DNA of 64,000 bases from Acanthochlamys bracteata (taxonomy: Eukaryota; Streptophyta; Magnoliopsida; Pandanales; Velloziaceae). Location: contig CM034145.1 in NCBI GenBank assembly GCA_019914995.1, positions 124,001-188,000 on the forward strand, written 5' to 3'. Position 1 is the stretch's first letter. Each line of letters opens with the position of its first letter. The translations under genes were made by a program, and so were the position numbers. Positions 26,198-38,124 of this stretch are shown in pieces. Below the pieces are notes generated by a model that was given only the letters and a program-made list of their open reading frames with translations, had not been told where the DNA came from and made no database searches.

Positions 26198-26751
26198 CGG
26201 TCCAACCTGTTGATTATTCAAAAAAACGAAAACCCCGATCAAAAACATTGAAATATATATTAACTGTATGAATTCACATAACAAAAGAAATTCGATATGA
26301 GCAACACATACTTATAGAGTAAACGAAGGATTTTGTAAGATTATACATACCGTAACTTTCTTATTCTTGGCTCCTAAAAAGCCAATCTTCTTCTGGTTCT
26401 CGATAGCCAGCTCGTGGGATTCTTCAAAACAACCCAAAAGAATATTAAACTGTATGAACTCGAACAATGAAAGAAAAACAAACAGAACAGAGCAAAACGA
26501 AATAAAAAGTCCAATCTTTTCTCATCAGACAAAATGAGAATACTGAAGAAAACAAAAAACTGCGTATTAATCATCACTACCGCTTACCTATAAAAATACT
26601 CGAAAAACTGTAGAGACTTGATTGTAAAATGGGTTTGTAAAGCAAGAAAAACAGAGCAACGGAAGGCAAGAAGAATGAAGAAACACAGAACGAAAGAGAA
26701 GACTAAAAAGAAAGGATTGTGTTCAAGAGGATTCCGATGGGAATTTATATA
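26198..26751 (-). promoter_or_regulatory. PLATZ leader and core promoter with TATA box
   Basis: A TATA box (TATATAAA, leftward, 26744-26751) is followed by a leader that seems spliced. One leader intron has an acceptor (CAACAG) at 26207 and a donor (GTATGT) ending near 26350. The leader exon upstream of it is T/C-rich. Structure is from splice and TATA consensus only. Confidence 0.5.
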
Positions 26752-28046
26752 AGGCGGTGACATCAGCGGTCAGGATTGAATTGATAGACCATAAACGGTG
26801 GTGTAGGTGAATATCAGCCGTTGATATTTTACTTATTGGGTAGATTAAAGAGGTAAGATTGATGTTGATGGGCTGTGTTTGTAATTAATAAAAGATATTA
26901 AATAATTAATTACGGTATTAATTGAAATTGATGCTAACGTATATGAACTGTATTTAATTTTTTGAAAATTAATTACTCATTCAATCAAAAGTATTCTAAA
27001 GAACCTGTTCTCTTCTTCAACTTTTTTTTTGAATGGAAACGTACGTAAGCTAAAGAGAGCAACTTCTCGGGCCGTTTTGCTTGAACGGATACATTTTTTA
27101 CATCAATTTTCTTTTCAAATATTTCTCCAAACTTTTGCCAAATTATTTGTTTTAATGTGCAATTTTTTATTAGATATAAATTTTTTCTCGGTATGTATAA
27201 TAATTTAACACACAACAAAAGCATACTTTTATTACAATCTATTTAACTCCACTTAATTTTCTCTATATATCAAATTAATTATTATTTTAAAATTTACTTT
27301 TAAGTTTACGTAGAATTTAAATTTCATAAAAATTTCATTCTAATTTTTATTTCAATTTTAATTATTACTCAAAAATTTATTTTTAAGAAATTAAACTTTA
27401 CCTAGTTGAAACACCCGTAAGTCTAAAGATTGAAGTACTCACACCAACCAGAAAATATAAGAATTTGGAGGTGAAAAATAATTGTACCGATAGTGAAACT
27501 CGAAATTAAGGATAATTCCATTTGAAAAAGTCCTACAAATTGCGACGTGTAAAAGCATTTACGAAGACATGAAGAAAATCACAACATTTTGATCGTGATC
27601 TTTGTGTTTCGTTATCGATAACGATTAATTAATCGAGTAGTCATGTACCAACATTAAAAGAAAAATAATTGACAAAAGAAAAGGGTATGAATTAAAAAAA
27701 AATTCGTAGGAGCAATTATAAGTAGAAATACTATTTCAGTTTTAATTATTAATTATTATGTGAGAAATTTTATTTTATGTGAGTCAGTCTTCAAATTCAA
27801 TTAATACATTTGTAGGTGGATTACCCGATCGAATCTATTTCAGAGTTTTGTTCTAAATGTTAAAAATCTAAAATATTGTATGCAAACACAACATACAGAG
27901 TTAAAGGTTGGATTGTTTTGAACATCATTAATGTATCACACCATGCATGCATGCAGCCACTGTTTTTGGTACAAGATACATTTTCATATATAAGAAACAA
28001 AAATATTAAAACATCACAAAAGCTGCAATATAAAATTAAACGCTAC
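26752..28046. other. AT-rich intergenic region; right end is the 3' flank of LecRK-a
   Basis: Sequence 27240-27420 is a very AT-rich decayed repeat that resembles the block at 48640-48870. The last 150 bases resemble the 3' flank of LecRK-d (35825-35943), including the words ATGCATGCA, GGTACAAGAT and ATTTTCATATATAAGAAAC. No gene is seen. Confidence 0.5.
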
Positions 28047-29393
28047 CTAGAAAGCGAGGATATTGGAACAGGAGAAATAGTTGCATCGGAAAAAAGGAGC
28101 GGAACGATACTTTTTTCCGATAAAAGCTTGCCACACAAAAGCTGGCTTTGTCAACGGCACGGTCGGAGGAGGTGCGGCGGCCGAAATCATCTGTACAAAC
28201 TCTGTCATCTTCGGCCGGTCTATCGAGTTTGGATTGCTGCATGCGAGACCGAGCATCAATAACCGCTCTGCCTGTTCGGGATTATAATCTCCGGAAAGTC
28301 GGCCATCGACAGCTTCGAGGATTTGGCCTTCATGGTATAGATGCCAGACCCAATCGACGAGTAAAGGGAAGCCAGAGATGTCGCACCGTTGCTTACGGCC
28401 GCAAACAACTTCAAGAATAAAAGCGCCGAAGCTGAATACGTCAGACTCACGTGTTGCTTTACCAGTGTAGAAGCACTCAAAGGCGATGTAAGGGAGGGTT
28501 CCGGCTATATCAGTGTAAGAGCTTCGTCCGTTGTCAATGGCCCGGGCCAGACCAAAGTCGCCAAGACGTGCCTGGAAGTCTTCGTCGAGCATGACGTTGG
28601 ATGCTTTGAGGTCGCGATGCAAAACCGTCTGGTTGTAGTCGTAGTGGAGGTAATGAAGAGCCGAGGCGACTCCGGCAATAATGTTGTAGCGGCATTCCCA
28701 TTTGAGAGTAATCGGAACATGAACAGCTGCATCATCTCCGTCGCCGACGAAGAGGTGCTTGTCGAGGCTTCCGTTGGGCATGTACTCGTACACAAGTAGC
28801 AAGACACCTTTCCTGTGACACCAACCTATACCAAGAACAAACAATAACAACTCTCTAGCTTAAAACTTTTTGATCGAGTACTTGATTCTAAAAGAATCAA
28901 ATAACCAACGTAAAAAGTTACCAACTAAGGGTACGAGATGTCGGTGGCGAAGGCGGTTAATGATGCTGAGCTCTGCCAAGAAGTCGGCTTCGAATCGAGC
29001 ACTGCGTTCTTTCGAGAACATCTTTACTGCAACCTCGGTGGTCTTTTTACTACGGTCAGGTCCTGCTGCAGTACTACCGATGACACCTTTGTATACAACG
29101 CCGAAACCGCCTTCGCCTAACTTGTTCTTCTCGTTGAAATTCCTTGTTGCTTTCTTGAGCTGCTTGTACGCAAACTCCTTCGGCATGCCCGGTAATCGCT
29201 TAAGCGCCTCCGATATTGAATCAACTCTAGGTTCCTTTCCACGTTTACAGTACCACACAGCAGCAACGACAATCCCCGACGATAACATTATATATGTGAG
29301 GCGGGTCCGAGACCGGAACAGTATTGGTCCTAAGCTTATAAGAAGGATACATAAGACAATAACCACGGTGGTGACTGCTGCCCGCCGGTTCAT
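28047..29393 (-). CDS. LecRK-a: lectin-less L-type-lectin-family receptor kinase, C-terminus frameshifted
   Basis: Exon 1 is 29393-28922 and exon 2 is 28825-28047, joined in phase 1, for 416 residues. ATG 29393 opens MNRRAAVTTVVIVLCILL, a signal-peptide-like helix. After about 12 residues a second hydrophobic stretch (IMLSSGIVVAAVWY) leads directly to the juxtamembrane and kinase regions, so the whole legume-lectin domain is absent. Kinase motifs are present: GEGGFGVV, VAVKMFSKE, LHRDLKASN, LGDFGLARA. The activation segment reads GTLPYIAFE instead of the usual GT-x-GY-x-APE. A gain of about 4 bases near 28113 relative to copy c shifts the last 30 residues. Exon 2 is nearly identical to copy c. 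The upstream 700 bases resemble LecRK-g, not c. It may be a functional membrane kinase or a decaying gene. Confidence 0.75.
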
Positions 29394-30600
29394 CTAGGCA
29401 AACTATAAGAGGTCTACAAAAAGAAAAAGAAATGGAGAAGAAAGATTAGGGACAACTTTATCATCAGAGCTATTAATTTCTACTTACATATTGCATTGCA
29501 TTTCTGAGCAGATTCATATATTGTATTCTAAGCAAACAGTTGAATGTTTCAAATTGGTTAGGAACAAAAAAATTAATATTTTTGTTTCTATCCACTCTCT
29601 TTCTAATTACCTGCTTCTGAGAAGTAACCCTTTTTTTTGTACTAGTGTGGGCTATGATAGGATCCATTGTCACATGTATTCAACTGTGTAGATGTATTTG
29701 CTCGAATATTTTAGTTAATCCTTTTTTCATACTAAAATTTTTTTGTTACTTTCAGTGATTACATTTTCTGATCTATAAATATATAAGTTTGAGACTTGAA
29801 AGTCATGTATAATAGTGTTTTTTGGATTTTAAGGGCAACACAAAATCAATGATCACATCATACCTAAAATATTTGGAAAATCTTGGTGAAGGTCATCAAG
29901 GACGTGGATTAAATATTTGTTATTATGATTTAGTCCCTTAACCTGCAAATGAAGAAATCTGAATACTGTGTGTACTGATGACAGTGGTTAGTCATTGGTA
30001 ATTTGGGATAAGAATGTTTAATTTAAATGTGTGGGAACTTCTCTATTGTAATGACAGTGAAACGCAACATGCAGGTAACTAATATAACTACATGATCAGT
30101 CAAAGACAGAAAAAGTTAAAACTTGAAAAAGTCAAAATATAGAGAACAAAACTTAAAAAACTTGACCAAGTAAAATAAGTATTACTTCATACATATATAT
30201 CCTTTCTCCGGAAACGTTTGTTAAATTTAAGTCTTTATTTTGTGCTATTACAATTTTCTGGGATGCTGCTGTTTATGATCGATTTGCTGAACACGGTCTC
30301 TAGCGATTATTAATAGAAAATAAATTTTGATTTAGGCTAAGCAGTTATGTATGTCTTGTTAGCTAGGAAAATTCACAGACAAATCTAATGAACTTAAGTT
30401 TCACATATAACAAACCACTAATTAATTAAGTACTTGATGTTCTACCAAGTATGCAGATTTTTATTGCATCCCTCATTTAAAACACGCTAAATATTACATC
30501 TTCATTATGATACCACCATGCATATGTTTTTGTAGAAGGTTCATTTCAAATATAAGAAGCAAAAAGAAAACACCACAAAGAAGGCATTAAAAATGAAATA
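29394..30600. promoter_or_regulatory. LecRK-a upstream region homologous to the LecRK-g promoter
   Basis: Bases 29394 to about 30160 align, with gaps, to the region 58307-59770 upstream of LecRK-g. Shared runs include CATCTAGGCA at the start codon, TATCCACTCTCTTTCT, GCTTCTGAGAAGTAACCC, GATGTATTTGCTCGAATAT, GAGACTTGAAAGTCATGTAT and ATAATGACAGTGAAA-type words. The g copy carries two extra segments (about 58675-58910 and 59060-59530). The rest, to 30600, is AT-rich and serves as the 3' flank of LecRK-b. Confidence 0.65.
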
Positions 30601-32727
30601 CTATCTACGGAGGGAGGAAGTTGGAACAGGGGAAACAGTAGCAACGGAAAAAACTGCTGGAACGATGTCGTCATCAAAAGCTTGCCAAACAAAAGCCGGC
30701 ATGGTCAAGGGCACGGCCGGAGGAGGTACGACGTCTGCAATCATCTGCACCACTTCTGTCATCTTCGGACGGTCAAACGAGTTTGGATTACTGCATGCGA
30801 GACCGAGCAGTAGCAACCTCTCTGCCTGATCGTCGTCAAACTCGCCAAAAAGCCGACCATCGACAGCTTCGAGGATTTGACCTTCACTGTACAGATGCCA
30901 GACCCAGTCGACAAGTACATGGAAGCCAGGGATGTCACACCACTGTCTACGCCCGCATACAACCTCAAGAACAAAAATGCCGAAGCTGAATACGTCAGAC
31001 TTGCGTGTCGCTTTACCAGTGCGAAAGCACTCGAAGGCGATGTATGGGACTGTTCCGGCGAGATCGGTGTAGGAGCTTCGCCCGTTGTCAATAGCTCGTG
31101 CTAGACCGAAGTCTCCAAGACGTGCCTGAAAGTCTGCGTCGAGCATGACATTGGATGCTTTAAGGTCACGGTGTAAAACCGTCTGGTTGTAGTCGTAGTG
31201 GAGGTACTGAAGAGCGGAGGCGACTCCGGCAATGATGTTGTTGCGGCAGTTCCAAGAGAGAGTAGAAGGAGCGTGATCAAATTCTCCGTCGCCGCCGAAG
31301 AGGTGCTTGTCGAGGCTTCCGTTGGGCATGTATTCATACACAAGTAGCAAGACACCTTTCCTGTGGCACCAACCTATACATGCATACCAAGAACCAACTA
31401 TTATAAGAACTCTCTCTTGGTCGCAGCATTTAAGAGTAATTCATATTCATTCAATGGTCAGACAAAATTTACCAACTAACGGTACGAGATGGCGGTGACG
31501 AAGGCGGTTGATTATGCTGAGCTCGGCTACGAAAGCAGCTTCGAATGTACCACTACGTTCTTTAGAGAACATCTTCACCGCAACCTCGATGGTCTGTTTA
31601 CTACGGTCAGATCCTGCCCTGGTACTGACGACACCTTTGTACACAACGCCGAAGCCTCCTTGGCCTAACTTGTTCTTCTCGTTGAAATTATTTGTTGCTC
31701 TCTTGAGCTGTTTGTACGTGAACTCCTCCGGCATTCCCGGTAATTGTTTAAGCCACTCCGATATTGACTCCACTCTACGTTTGTGTTTACGTATATAGTA
31801 GCACACAGCTGCAGGTACAAGCACAGAAAGAATTATTGCTGTGCTTAGTAAGCCCACGAGGAGCTTAAATGTATTGGATGATGTTGGTGGCGCCCGTGAT
31901 GGGGGCGGGTACTGATTGTCGCGGAGATGGTAGACGGTGAGGTTCCATGCTAGGATGGAGTTGATCTGGTAGGTGTTAGAACCTGTTGATGCCGAGAAGC
32001 CGAAGTATGCATCCGACGAATTAAATATGTCTACGCCAAAGTTAAGAGGGGAATCGAGCACGCTGGTTTGAGGTTTCCCGTCGCCTTCCCTGGCTATGTA
32101 GGCCCAAATATGCTTCTTTTGGCCGTCATAGTCGATCCAAGCTCTGTACTTGGTCGGTGTCTTAGGTGCTAAAGTGATTTTGAAGGGCGTGAGAGATGCA
32201 GTAACGTTCGAGAAGTGGCTGTTGATATTGAGGCCGATGTGGTTGTCGTCGGGGTCGAACTGTTGCTTGAAGGTATCGAACTCAACCGCAATGAAACCCC
32301 TAGATTTAGGGAGACCAATGTACTCACCGCCCTGGCCATCAGTTTGCGAATAGGTAGATATGAGGAACGTGAAGCCCTCGCCGGGGGTCGGGTATGCTTG
32401 CTGGTCGATGTTGAACGTGAAGGAGGTGTTGAAGGAGGCAAAACTACGGCCGAACCACAGATTGATGTTGGGTATAAGAAAAGCTTGCCCCCATGAATTG
32501 AATTTATAACTACTGTTGCTTCTCTTCGGCGTAAGCTCAAGTGCGCCGTTGTCGAAAGTTGCAGAACCCCTGACGGTCAACCTATTGGTGACCGGCCAGT
32601 CGAATGAGAGAAATATGTAGTTGTAATGGAAGCGGAGCTCATCTTGTGAACCCGCCGGCGAAAAGCGGCAAACGTTCTCAAGAAGAAAGAAGATGATGAT
32701 CGTCGGTATTACCGCCGGTGGCCTCAT
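30601..32727 (-). CDS. LecRK-b: L-type lectin-domain receptor kinase
   Basis: Exon 1 is 32727-31473 and exon 2 is 31373-30601, joined in phase 1, for 675 residues. The start MRPPAVIPTIIIFFLL lines up with the other copies; an in-frame ATG at 32748 would add seven residues. Order: signal peptide, legume-lectin ectodomain of about 250 residues with the metal-loop motif VEFDTFKQ..FDPDDNHIGL, a proline-rich stalk, a membrane helix (LLSTAIILSVLVPAAVCYY) and the kinase. The kinase has GQGGFGVV, VAVKMFSKE, LHRDLKASN and DFGLARA. The activation segment is GTVPYIAFE, lacking the usual Gly and Pro. LecRKs act at the plasma membrane in pathogen, eATP or pollen signalling; the ligand here is unknown. It looks intact and ends PVPTSSLRR. 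Confidence 0.9.
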
Positions 32728-33548
32728 CGATGACCATGCAGACAACATATAGCTGCTTCACGGATGCAATTAATGGAAGAATTTCCATTGATTCAATTGT
32801 TGTGTGTGCATATATCTGACCACGATGAAAATGATAGCTAAGATAAAAACAATTGCTTGACACGGAAAGTCTTCATGCCTCTTGCAATATTCAAATTAAA
32901 TGGCATTGCTGCTGAGATAATATTCTTACATTAATAATTAGAAATCACAGCGTGTTGCGTACGTGGTACGTACATATATATATGACAATTAATTATAAAT
33001 TATGTTATTATACTAAAAGCATTTAGAATTTGAGAAAAGTTATTATACTTTTAGATATTTTCTCATTGACAGAACTAGAATATGATTTTTCTTTTCAGTT
33101 AATGAGTAAGTTATCCCATCATAAACTCACATATATTAGAGCAATGCAATTAAGACTTGCTAGAGCCTACAGTAGACTCGTGTGAGCATTATAAACAAAA
33201 AATTGATTACATCTTCATAAAGTGACTATAAAATACGGGCTCGAGTTTGATTCATAAGGTTTAGGATTGATGGGCTTTCAAGAATAAACTTTCTCTAGTC
33301 CCAAATATGAGGTTTGGGTAAATCCACCAAGAAATTAATGTCCCTGTCACTGGAAAATTCCCATATAATTTCCATCCCGTTGATTGTTTGGTCAGTGTGT
33401 TTATCATTGATTCTAAGATATTTTTATTTCATAACCAACTTCCAGTATTACATCTATCATGCAACATATGTTTTGGTATAAGATACATGTAAGAAGAAAG
33501 AAAAAAGATTAAAACATAACAAAAGATGCAGTTAGTATTACACACTAG
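32728..33548. other. LecRK-b leader and promoter; 3' flank of LecRK-c
   Basis: The word GCAATTAATGGAAGAA near 32766 is shared just upstream of copies b, d, e and the 39.9-kb fragment. The stretch 33090-33400 resembles the 3' flank of LecRK-d (35320-35790), for example GATGGGCTTTCAAGAA and CCCAAATATGAGGTTTGG. The middle is AT-rich. Confidence 0.55.
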
Positions 33549-34931
33549 CTACCTAATGAGGGAGGATGTTGGAACTGGAGAAATAGTTGCATCCGAAAAA
33601 ATGACGGGAATGATACTTTCGTCAAAAGCTTGCCAAACAATAGCTGGTTTTACCAACGGAACGGCCGGTGGCGGTGTGGTTCCTGCAATCATCTGTACCA
33701 CTTCTGTCATTTTCGGCCGGTCGAACGAGTTCGGGTTGCTGCATGCTAGACCGAGCATCAATAACCGCTCTGCCTGTTCAGGAACATAATCTCTGGAAAG
33801 TCGGCCATCGACAGCTTCGAGGATTTGGCCTTCATGGTATAGATGCCAGACCCAATCGACGAGTAAAGGGAAGCCAGAGATGTGGCACCGTTGCTTGCGG
33901 CCGCAAACAACTTCAAGAATAAAAGCGCCGAAGCTGAATACGTCAGACTCACGTGTTGCTTTACCAGTGTAGAAGCACTCAAAGGCGATGTAAGGGAGGG
34001 TTCCGGCTATATCAGTGTAAGAGCTTCGTCCGTTGTCAATGGCCCGGGCCAGACCAAAGTCGCCAAGACGTGCCTGGAAGTCTTCGTCGAGCATGACATT
34101 GGATGCTTTAAGGTCGCGATGCAAAACCGTCTGATTGTAGTCGTAGTGGAGGTAATGAAGAGCCGAGGCGACTCCGGCAATAATGTTGTAGCGGCAGTCC
34201 CAGTTGAGAGTAATCGGAACATGAACAGCTTCATCATCTCCGTCGCCGACGAAGAGGTGCTTGTCGAGGCTTCCGTTGGGCATGTACTCGTACACAAGTA
34301 GCAAGACACCTTTCCTGTGACACCAACCTATACCAAGAACAAACAATAACAACTCTCTCTTCGTCCCAGCTCTAGCTTAAATTAACTTTTTCCATTGAGT
34401 GATTCTAATTTCAGAAACATCAAATACATAACGTAAAAACTTACCAACTAACGGTACGAGATTTCGGTGGTGAAGGCGGTTAATGATGCTGAGCTCTGCC
34501 AAGAAGTCGGCTTCGAATCGAGCGCTGCGTTCTTTCGAGAACATCTTCACCGCAACCTCGGTGGTGTTTTTACTACGGTCAGGTCCTGCTGCAGTACTAC
34601 CGATGACACCTTTGTACACAACGCCGAATCCGCCCTGGCCTAACTTGTTCTTCTCGTCGAAGTTGTTTGTTGCTTTCTTTAGTTGCTTGTACTTAAACTC
34701 CTTCGGTACGCCTGGTAATTGCTTGAGCGCGTCAGATATTGAATCAAGTCTAGGTTTCTTTCGACGTTTGCTGTACCACATAGCTGCAGGGACAATCACA
34801 GACGACAATATTAACTCTAGGACTGTGACAATCCCAGGCTGGGAATATATTACTCCTAGGACGACAAGAAGGATACTTAAGACAATAGCCACGGCTGCCA
34901 AACACCCCCTTAGTATTGACCGATGGATCAA
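33549..34931 (-). pseudogene. LecRK-c: lectin-less receptor kinase lacking the N-terminal start codon
   Basis: Exon 1 is 34931-34445 and exon 2 is 34327-33549, joined in phase 1. Like copy a it lacks the lectin domain and has two hydrophobic stretches before the kinase (AAVAIVLSILLVVLGVIY and LELILSSVIVPAAMWY). The first codon of the open frame is TTG, at the position matching the ATG of copy a, and a stop lies three codons upstream. The first usable ATG is 34781-34779 in the second hydrophobic stretch. Translation from there gives 371 residues with no full membrane helix. Kinase motifs are kept (GQGGFGVV, VAVKMFSKE, HRDLKASN, DFGLARA), the activation segment is GTLPYIAFE and the C-terminus PVPTSSLIR is intact. 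It is either a 5'-decayed gene or one that now encodes a cytoplasmic kinase. Confidence 0.7.
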
Positions 34932-35943
34932 TTTTCAGACCACTTCCGTTGTGAGAATCGCAGAAAAAAATGGTGGAATAAAATAAAATTGAAGTTATCT
35001 AAATGTTCATAAATTTATTAGTGTTTTGACAACTATGGGTGTATTCTTTTCTCGTTAACCATTCAATTTTTTTTTTATATAAAAAAAAATCACTTATAAC
35101 TCCCTTTCAACAACATAAAAGAACATAAAAAATTACTTTTAATTTACTTTTTTTACAAAAAAATTAAATTTCTTTTAACAGTATTATTTATAAATACTCA
35201 TTTCTTAATACCACACTTTTGTGTAACTCACTCAAAAGCTTTTACTTAACCAGAATAAAAAGAAATTTTAGATTTCTCTTTGAGAAAACTTAATTATGAT
35301 TTTCACTTTTATTTTCAATTAATGAGAAAGTCCTCCAATCGTAAAGTCATACTAGAGCATAGCAATTAATAACTTATTTTGACGAATTTAATATTTTTTC
35401 AAAAATCAATTGGTGATAAAAATAGTAACCATAATTTTTTTAAATATCATTTTAACACTACATAGAGCAAGTGTTAAATGATAAATTTAAAATTATTATC
35501 AAAATTAATTGGCAAATAGAAAGAGTGAGTTTAAGTTTTTATAGATATTATTTCAAAATGATAAGTAAAGTGAGACTAAAATTTAGTTTAACACTTATTG
35601 ACAATTGTGAGCATGACAAACAAATTTTGGTTACATGCTCATACAGCAACTATAAAATATGAGCTTGAGCTTTATTTCAGAAGCTTTAGGATTGATGGGC
35701 TTTCAAGAAGAAACTTTAAGGCCCAAATATGAGGTTTGGATAATCACAAGAAATATCCCTACCACTGAAAATTGCGCATTTAATTTCCAAATCCATTGAT
35801 CGTTTTGAACACGTACTACGCATTAAATCTTCGTTGTATCACACCATGCATGCACTCACTGTTTTGGTACAAGATCCATTTTCATATATAAGAAACAAAA
35901 TATTAAAACATCACAAAAGACGCACTATAAAATTAAATACTAG
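34932..35943. other. AT-rich intergenic region; 3' flank of LecRK-d
   Basis: Right after the LecRK-c 5' end comes AT-rich sequence. At 35525-35600 there is a member of the dispersed GAGTTTAAGTTTTTATA repeat family. From about 35640 it matches the 3' flank of LecRK-c, which fits tandem duplication of gene plus downstream flank. No gene is seen. Confidence 0.5.
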
Positions 35944-38124
35944 CTACCTAACGAGGGAGGACGTTGGAACGGGAGAAATAGTTGCATCTGAAAAAATGGT
36001 CGGAACGAAACTGTCATTAAAAGCGTGCCAAACAAAAGCCGGCTTTGTCAACGGCACGGTCGGGGGAGGTGCGGCGCCAGCAATCATCTGTGCAGCTTCT
36101 GTCATCTTCGGACGATTGAACGAGTTCGGATTACTGCATGCGAGACCAAGCAGTAGTAACCGCTCTGCCTGATCGTCATCAAACTCACCAGAAAGCCGGC
36201 CATCGACAGCTTTGAGGATCTGTCCTTCATGGTACAGATGCCAGACCCAGTCGACAAGTAAATGGAAGCCAGGGATGTCACACCATTGCATACGCCCGCA
36301 AACAACTTCAAGAATGAAAGCACCGAAGCTGAATACGTCAGACTCGCGCGTCGCTTTACCAGTGTAGAAGCACTCGAAGGCGATGTATGGGACGGTTCCG
36401 GCGAGATCGGTGTAGGAGCTTCGCCCGTTGTCAATAGCACGTGCGAGACCAAAGTCTCCAAGACGTGCCTGAAAGTCTGCGTCGAGCATGACATTGGATG
36501 CTTTAAGGTCACGGTGTAAAACAGTCTGAGTGTAGTCGTAGTGAAGGTACTGAAGAGCGGAGGCGACTCCGGCAATGATGTTGTAGCGGCAGTCCCAGGA
36601 GAGAGTAGATGGAGCATGATCGGTTCCATCATTTCCTCCGCCGCCGAAAAGGTGCTTGTCGAGGCTTCCGTTGGGCATGTATTCATACACAAGTAGCAAG
36701 ACACCTTTCCTGTGGCACCAACCTATACATGCATACCAAGAACCAACTATAAGAACTCCCTCTTCTGAGCTTTAATTTGGATCGAGTTATTCATGTCTAA
36801 AAGTCAAACAAATTACTCAAAACTTACCTACTAACGGTACGAGATGGCGGTGGCGAAGGCGGTTGATGATGCTGAGCTCCGCTAGGAAAGCGGCTTCGAA
36901 TTTAGCACTGCGTTCTTTAGAAAACATCTTCACTGCAACCTCGATGGTCTTTTTACTATGGTCACGTCCTGCTGTACTACTGATGATGACACCTTTGTAG
37001 ACAACGCCGAAACCTCCCTGGCCTAACTTGTTCTTCTCGTTAAAGTTGCGAGTCGCCTTCTTTAGGTGCTTGTACTTGAACTCCTTCGGCATGCCCGGCA
37101 ATCGTTTGAGTGACTCCGATATTGGCTCCCTTCCAGGCATCTTTTGGCGTTTAATACAGCAGCATACAGCTGCAGCTATGGACACTACACCTGCTGTGCT
37201 CAGTATTCCCATGAGGATATAGTTGAACCGTGGAGCTCGCGATGAGGGCGGCACGGAATCAGGGAGATTGTCAATGGTGAGGTTCCATGCTAGTATGGAG
37301 TTGAGCTGGTAGGTATCAGAACCCGTTGTCGATGTGAAGCCGAAGAATGCCCTCGACCAATTAAATATCTCTTTGCCAAGGTGTAGGGGCGAATGAAGCA
37401 CGCTGCTTTGAGGTTTCCGCTCGCCTTCTCTGGCTATGTAGACCCATATATGCTTCCTCTGGCCGTCGTAGTCTATCCAAGCAGTGTAGTTAGTCGGTGT
37501 CTTAGGTGCTAGGGTGATGTTGAAGGGCGTGAGCGATGCAGTAACGTTGGAGACGATGCTGTTGATATCGAGGCCAATGTGGTTGTCGTCTGGATCATAC
37601 GGTTGTTTGAAGGTATCGAATTCAATCGCAAAGTAACCCGGATATGTAGAAAGACCGAGGTACTGACCTCCCTGCTGTCCCAAAGTGAAATACGTAGTGA
37701 CGAGGAACGTGAATCCCTCACCAGGGGTTGTGTTTGCTTGTCGGGCTATGTTGAATGTGAAGGAGGTGTTGAAGGAGGCAAACTGACAACGGTTGATAGC
37801 TCCGGAGTTGCCGTTTCCTGTGCTGTTGTTAGAAGCAGGGTACCCGTTGTAGCAGTACCAAAGATTGAAACCGTTCCAAAGTGCAGCATCTCCCCATGCA
37901 TCGAATCGATTGCTGTCGTTACTGATCGGGGTAAGCTGAATTGAGCTGTTGTCGGATAAAGATGCACGGCCGGCTGTGTAGATGAGGTTCTTCATTGATG
38001 AATTGAACGTGTGAAATGTATAGCTGAGAACGTCGCGTGGTTTCTCTGAATCCGCCGATGAAGAACGGCAAAGGATCACAAGAAGAACCAAGATCGTAAT
38101 CAGTACTACCGCCGACCTCATCAT
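35944..38124 (-). CDS. LecRK-d: L-type lectin-domain receptor kinase
   Basis: Exon 1 is 38124-36828 and exon 2 is 36722-35944, joined in phase 1, for 691 residues. Start MMRSAVVLITILVLLVILC is a clear signal peptide; it aligns with copies e and f. A longer frame from ATG 38196 would put 24 extra residues before it and is less likely. The ectodomain is a legume lectin with many Asn glycosylation sites and the loop IEFDTFKQPYDPDDNHIGLD. A helix (LMGILSTAGVVSIAAAVCCC) precedes the kinase, which has GQGGFGVV, VAVKMFSKE, LHRDLKASN and DFGLARA. The activation segment GTVPYIAFE is atypical. The C-terminus PVPTSSLVR is intact. The 0.9 kb upstream is shared with copies e and f. Confidence 0.9.

Noticed and set aside
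28081-34986. Many plus-strand open frames of 60-175 codons opposite the LecRK genes
   Set aside because: They mirror the GC-rich coding exons, recur at the same place in each copy and show no independent domain or motif.
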